In this document: piece after piece, positions 61,144-64,000 of the stretch
How the letters are laid out: each line of letters opens with the position of its first letter
Position numbering within the stretch: position 1 is the stretch's first letter
Assembly: GCA_038040285.1 (NCBI GenBank)
Contig: JBBPIN010000003.1
Coordinates: 62,001-126,000, forward strand
DNA length: 64,000 nucleotides
DNA from: Mayfieldus sp038040285
GTDB taxonomy: Bacteria > Actinomycetota > Thermoleophilia > Solirubrobacterales > 70-9
Direction of reading: 5' to 3'
Made by a program: the position numbers and the translations under genes
The notes under the pieces: generated by a model
Databases searched by the model: none
What the model was told of the DNA's origin: nothing
What the model saw: the letters and a program-made list of their open reading frames with translations, nothing else

Positions 61144-62352
61144 TCATCCCCATCTCATATGGCCTGCTCGGGCCGACACAGGCCACTGCTCAAACGCCGC
61201 CGGCTGAAGCGGGCTCGGCTGCAGGGCCCAGCCGTCTCCATCTATCTGGCCACCGCGTGCGCTGGTTAGGGCGCGGGCCAGCTTGAGGTTGGCCGCGATC
61301 GCGCGCTTCAGCGTGTAGCCGGTGTAGGGGAAATGGCGCTTGTAGGAGATGCCGTGGCGGTAGCGGAGCGGGATGCGATGGCGCCCCAGCCAGGTGCCGA
61401 GGATGCTGGCGGCGTTGCTCGGGTTGCAGTCGGAGTCCTGGCCGGCCCGCATCGAGACGCGGATCGTGTGCGCGAAGTCGCCGTGGCCGTAGAGCAGGCC
61501 GAGCAGGACGTAGGCGCCGTTCAGCTTCGCGTCGACGTTGAACTCCGAGTCGACCGCGGTGTGCTTGGCCGCGGTCGAATGCGCGTTCCAGCGCCGCTCG
61601 AGGCGCCGCCACGTTGCCTTCCAGTCGCGGGGGTACGCCCCGTGCCAGTGCAGCACGTCCTCGATCATCGCCCGGTAGCCGGTCCCCTCGGGCACGGCTT
61701 CGCGGCCGGCCTCGACGATCTCGCCGATGCTGGCGGCCTGGAACGCAGCCGCGTGCATCGCGGCGATCATCACTCCGCCGTAGACCCCGTCGCCGTAGTT
61801 CGTGACGTGGCCGACGCGCCAGGCGAGGTCAATCGCAGCGCCGGGTTGGCCAGGAGCCGCAAGACCGATCCAGTCCGACTCGATCTGGAAGTCGATGTCG
61901 TCGGCGTAGGGGTTGTTGACCGGGTTGCCCGAGAGCGGCGCCGGTATCCCGGCGCGCAGGTTGTCGCGGGCGCGGCCGTTGGCGAAGAAGAGATCGAAGT
62001 CGCTGGCGGCGAGCGCCTGACCCCACTCGGGCCAGCCGGCCCCCGGACCGGCCCGCAGGGTGGCGTCGAGGAAGGGGATCTCTACGTAGGTCTCGTCGGA
62101 GTCGCCGCGATAGGTGTAGCGGTTGGCGCGCGCGACGCTCCAGCGCGGCACGCGGTCGGCGGGGATGATCCGGCCCTTGAAGTGGAACTCGGTCGGTCGG
62201 CCCCAGGCGCCGCCGATCACCGCGCCGAGCCAGCCGCCGGCGATCTTGTCGCGGACCTGGCTGCCGCGAAGATTCGATGCGTCCGCGGCGGGCGCGAGGA
62301 AGAGGGCGATGCCGCAGACCAGGCTGACGATCAACGAAGAACGAGCACGCAT
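61144..62352 (-). CDS. Secreted ADP-ribosylglycohydrolase-family protein
   Basis: 402 residues from ATG 62352, giving a clean signal peptide (RSSLIVSLVCGIALFLAPAADA). ARH features: VRDKIAGGWLGAVIGGAWGRPTEF, RGDSDETYVEIPF (metal Asp), FQIESDWIGLAAPG, and RAGQDSDCNPSNAASILG, which matches the second metal-binding GxDxD region. These enzymes remove ADP-ribose from proteins or act on ADP-ribosylated small molecules, and are normally cytoplasmic. An exported copy is unusual. The upstream open frame to 62472 lacks a signal sequence. Confidence 0.8.
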   Translation of the reverse strand: MRARSSLIVSLVCGIALFLAPAADASNLRGSQVRDKIAGGWLGAVIGGAWGRPTEFHFKGRIIPADRVPRWSVARANRYTYRGDSDETYVEIPFLDATLRAGPGAGWPEWGQALAASDFDLFFANGRARDNLRAGIPAPLSGNPVNNPYADDIDFQIESDWIGLAAPGQPGAAIDLAWRVGHVTNYGDGVYGGVMIAAMHAAAFQAASIGEIVEAGREAVPEGTGYRAMIEDVLHWHGAYPRDWKATWRRLERRWNAHSTAAKHTAVDSEFNVDAKLNGAYVLLGLLYGHGDFAHTIRVSMRAGQDSDCNPSNAASILGTWLGRHRIPLRYRHGISYKRHFPYTGYTLKRAIAANLKLARALTSARGGQIDGDGWALQPSPLQPAAFEQWPVSARAGHMRWG

Positions 62353-62367
62353 CGCAACCAAGGCTAG

Positions 62368-62540
62368 ACCCGCCCGCACCGGGTGCGGGTCCTCGACTGG
62401 GTCGCCTTCAGCCAGGGCCACCCCGGCTGGTTTCAGCCCGACGGGCTGCATCTGACCTTCCCCGGCGCCCATGGCTTCACGAAGCTGCTGCGCAAGGGCC
62501 TGCCCCTCGCCAAGGCGGGCAAGTTCCCGGCCCTGCGCTG
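62368..62540 (+). pseudogene. C-terminal remnant of an SGNH/GDSL-type hydrolase
   Basis: An open frame with RVRVLDWVAFSQGHPGWFQ and PDGLHLTFPGAHGFTKLL. The D-G-L-H is the block V (DxxH) catalytic motif of SGNH hydrolases, and nothing of the rest of the enzyme is present: an in-frame TAG lies directly upstream (62365). It is divergent from the ADP-ribosylglycohydrolase. Together with flanking DNA this is the only content of 62353-62579. Confidence 0.5.
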
Positions 62541-62579
62541 GGCACGAAGCCGGTCATCGCCAGGCACGAATCGGCGCGA

Positions 62580-62609
62580 TTGTGAGCGGGCTTTTCGCCC
62601 CGCTATAAT
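62580..62609 (+). promoter_or_regulatory. greA promoter
   Basis: TTGTGA (62580-62585), 18-base spacer, TATAAT (62604-62609), a perfect -10. It is 121 bases before the greA start. Confidence 0.6.
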
Positions 62610-62729
62610 GCCGCGCTCCCTGGCCCAGGGTGGCGACGAGAAGTCGCCGCATCTGGGTCGTTTTTGCCGTCCGGGGGCGGGCAAGGGGATCCCAGTCCAC
62701 GAAGTAGAGGCACAGAGAGGTTGAGAGCC

Positions 62730-63209
62730 GTGAGTCGTCAGTCGGTTATCACGCAAGAGGGGCTCGAGAAGCTCAAGGAAGAGATCGAGTACCTGTCGAC
62801 GATCAAGCGCCGCGAGGTCGCGGAGCGGATCAAGGAAGCACGCGAGTTCGGCGACATCGCCGAGAACGCGGAGTACGACGACGCCAAGAACGAGCAGGCG
62901 CTGCTCGAGCAGCGGATCGCCCAGCTCGAGGAGCGGTCGCGACGCTCCGAGGTGATCGACGGCAAGGACGTCGACACGACCGCGGTCGGGGTCGGCACCA
63001 CCGTCCACGTCAAGGACCAGAAGTCGGGCGACTCGCAGAAGTTCCAGATCGTCGGATCGGCGGAGGCCGACCCGACCGAGCAGAAGCTCTCCAACGAGTC
63101 GCCGATCGGCAAGGCGCTGATGGGCCACAAGCGCAACGAGGTCGTCTCGGTCGACGTCCCCCGCGGGCCTAAGCGGAAACTCAAGATCACCAAAATAGAA
63201 GCGGCCTGA
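62730..63209 (+). CDS. greA: Transcription elongation factor GreA
   Basis: 159 residues from GTG 62730 with AGAGAGG nine bases upstream. The antiparallel coiled coil (EGLEKLKEEIEYLSTIKRREVAERIKEAREFGDIAENAEYDDAKNEQALLEQR, shown in part) keeps the tip acidic residues GDIAENAEYDDAK (Asp/Glu). The C-terminal FKBP-like domain is GTTVHVKDQ ... SPIGKALMGHKRNE. It rescues backtracked RNA polymerase. lysS follows after 136 bases, as in other actinobacteria. Confidence 0.95.
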   Translation: MSRQSVITQEGLEKLKEEIEYLSTIKRREVAERIKEAREFGDIAENAEYDDAKNEQALLEQRIAQLEERSRRSEVIDGKDVDTTAVGVGTTVHVKDQKSGDSQKFQIVGSAEADPTEQKLSNESPIGKALMGHKRNEVVSVDVPRGPKRKLKITKIEAA

Positions 63210-63345
63210 GCGAGGGCGCTGCGAACCGTCGCATCTCGGCCTTCTCGGCCTCGCGTGTCGCTCACGTAGGTTTTCACTACGCTCGCTTCCCCGCTCGGCC
63301 TGCGGCGACCGACCTGCTCGGTTCTCGCGCCCTCGCGGCTCCGCT

Positions 63346-64000
63346 GTGACCGATCAACCCGAACCTTCCGATCTTCTTCGCGAGCGGCGCGAGAAGCTCG
63401 AGCGCCTGCGCGAGGCGGGCCTGGAGCCGTTCCCGCACTCGTTCCCGGACCGCGAGGAGATCGCCGAGGTGCGGCGGGCCCACGAGGGCCTCGCCGCCGG
63501 CTCGGAGACCGAGTCGCGCCACCGGGTCGCGGGGCGGATCGTCGCCCGGCGCGGCCACGGCAAGGCCGCCTTCATCGACCTGCGCGACGCGACCGGCGAG
63601 ATCCAGCTGCACGCCCGCGAGGACCTGCTCGGCGAGGAGCGCTTCGAGCAACTCGTCGGGCTCGACCTCGGAGACGTGCTCGGCGTCGAGGGGGTCGCGT
63701 TCGCCACCAAGCGCGGCGAGCTTTCGCTGCGCATCGAGGGCTGGGACCTGCTCGCCAAGAGCCTGCGCCCGCCGCCCGACAAGTACCACGGGCTCGAGGA
63801 CACGGAGACCCGCTACCGGCGCCGCGAGCTGGACCTGATCGCCAACCAGGAGACGCGGGAGCTGTTCGCGGTCCGCGCGCAGACGATCGTCGAGGTGCGC
63901 CGCTGGCTCGACGAGCACGGCTTCGTCGAGGCCGAGACGCCGGTGCTCCAGCCGCTCTACGGTGGGGCGCTGGCCCGGCCCTTCGTCACCCACCACAACG
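63346..64000 (+). CDS. lysS: Lysyl-tRNA synthetase, class II (3' end outside window)
   Basis: Open from GTG 63346 to the right edge (218 codons). N-terminal OB fold: HRVAGRIVARRGHGKAAFIDLRD and GEIQLHARED. Then LDLIANQETRELFAVRAQTIVEVRRWLDEHGFVEAETPVLQPLYGGALARPFVTHHN (seen in part), which is class II motif 1 and the LysRS PxxGGAxARPFxTHHN segment. It charges tRNA-Lys. The gap 63210-63345 before it holds no gene. Confidence 0.93.
   Translation, partial: MTDQPEPSDLLRERREKLERLREAGLEPFPHSFPDREEIAEVRRAHEGLAAGSETESRHRVAGRIVARRGHGKAAFIDLRDATGEIQLHAREDLLGEERFEQLVGLDLGDVLGVEGVAFATKRGELSLRIEGWDLLAKSLRPPPDKYHGLEDTETRYRRRELDLIANQETRELFAVRAQTIVEVRRWLDEHGFVEAETPVLQPLYGGALARPFVTHHN

Overview
The window is high-GC DNA with short intergenic gaps, many GTG/TTG starts and frequent 4-base stop/start overlaps. 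Gene order (tilS-hpt-ftsH, folP-folB-folK, coaX, dusB, greA-lysS), a secreted family beginning with a 'MALFFALGGSVYAA'-type signal segment, the P450 and PadR content and the amt-glnB-glnA cluster all point to an actinobacterium. A deep-branching Thermoleophilia/Solirubrobacterales-like organism is my best guess (inference). The scaffold holds one 100-N gap at 39815-39914.

Left end (1-5.3 kb): a gamma-glutamylation catabolic operon (amino-acid permease end, glutamine-synthetase-like ligase, PuuD-type hydrolase, aldehyde dehydrogenase, SDR, cupin) that probably degrades a polyamine or related amine. From 5.4 to 8 kb lie two secreted copper proteins, one joining a PHM-like two-domain region to a cupredoxin. 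An aldo/keto reductase follows.

Centre (9-34.6 kb): this block looks inverted relative to an ancestral order. A Sir2 gene (minus strand, left edge) carries the C-terminal half of an SRPBCC protein, and an SRPBCC gene (plus strand, right edge) carries the last 10 residues of a Sir2 protein. Swapping the tails restores two normal genes, and both junctions share TGGTC. Inside are a HADH/ECH beta-oxidation fusion, a cold-shock gene, a P450, glycerate kinase, four PIN-type toxin-antitoxin pairs, a DUF4258/DUF2283 pair beneath a duplicated PadR promoter fragment, a MacB-like ABC exporter and a Fic protein with repeated operator sites. A defence island at about 20.2-27.6 kb, visibly lower in GC, holds a type III restriction enzyme, its frameshifted methyltransferase, a DUF262 protein and a nucleotidyltransferase-like protein.

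Right part (34.6-64 kb): mostly core genes. There are SDRs, a frameshifted hicA with intact hicB, a large secreted transglycosylase with degenerate M23-like domains, phasin-like coiled coils, a nucleoside phosphorylase, an acyltransferase, the nitrogen cluster (amt, glnB, glnA), a candidate structured RNA with its own promoter and terminator just before a MerR-cyclase fusion gene, tRNA and folate genes, coaX, dusB, a secreted ADP-ribosylglycohydrolase, greA and the start of lysS. A (GARTGAC)n-GAAC repeat sits immediately before tilS, hpt and dusB, each time supplying an in-frame GTG.

Three genes (mod, hicA, a membrane protein) are each broken by a net +1 frameshift, so either real decay or small sequence errors must be considered. 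I saw no tRNA, rRNA, CRISPR array or insertion sequence.
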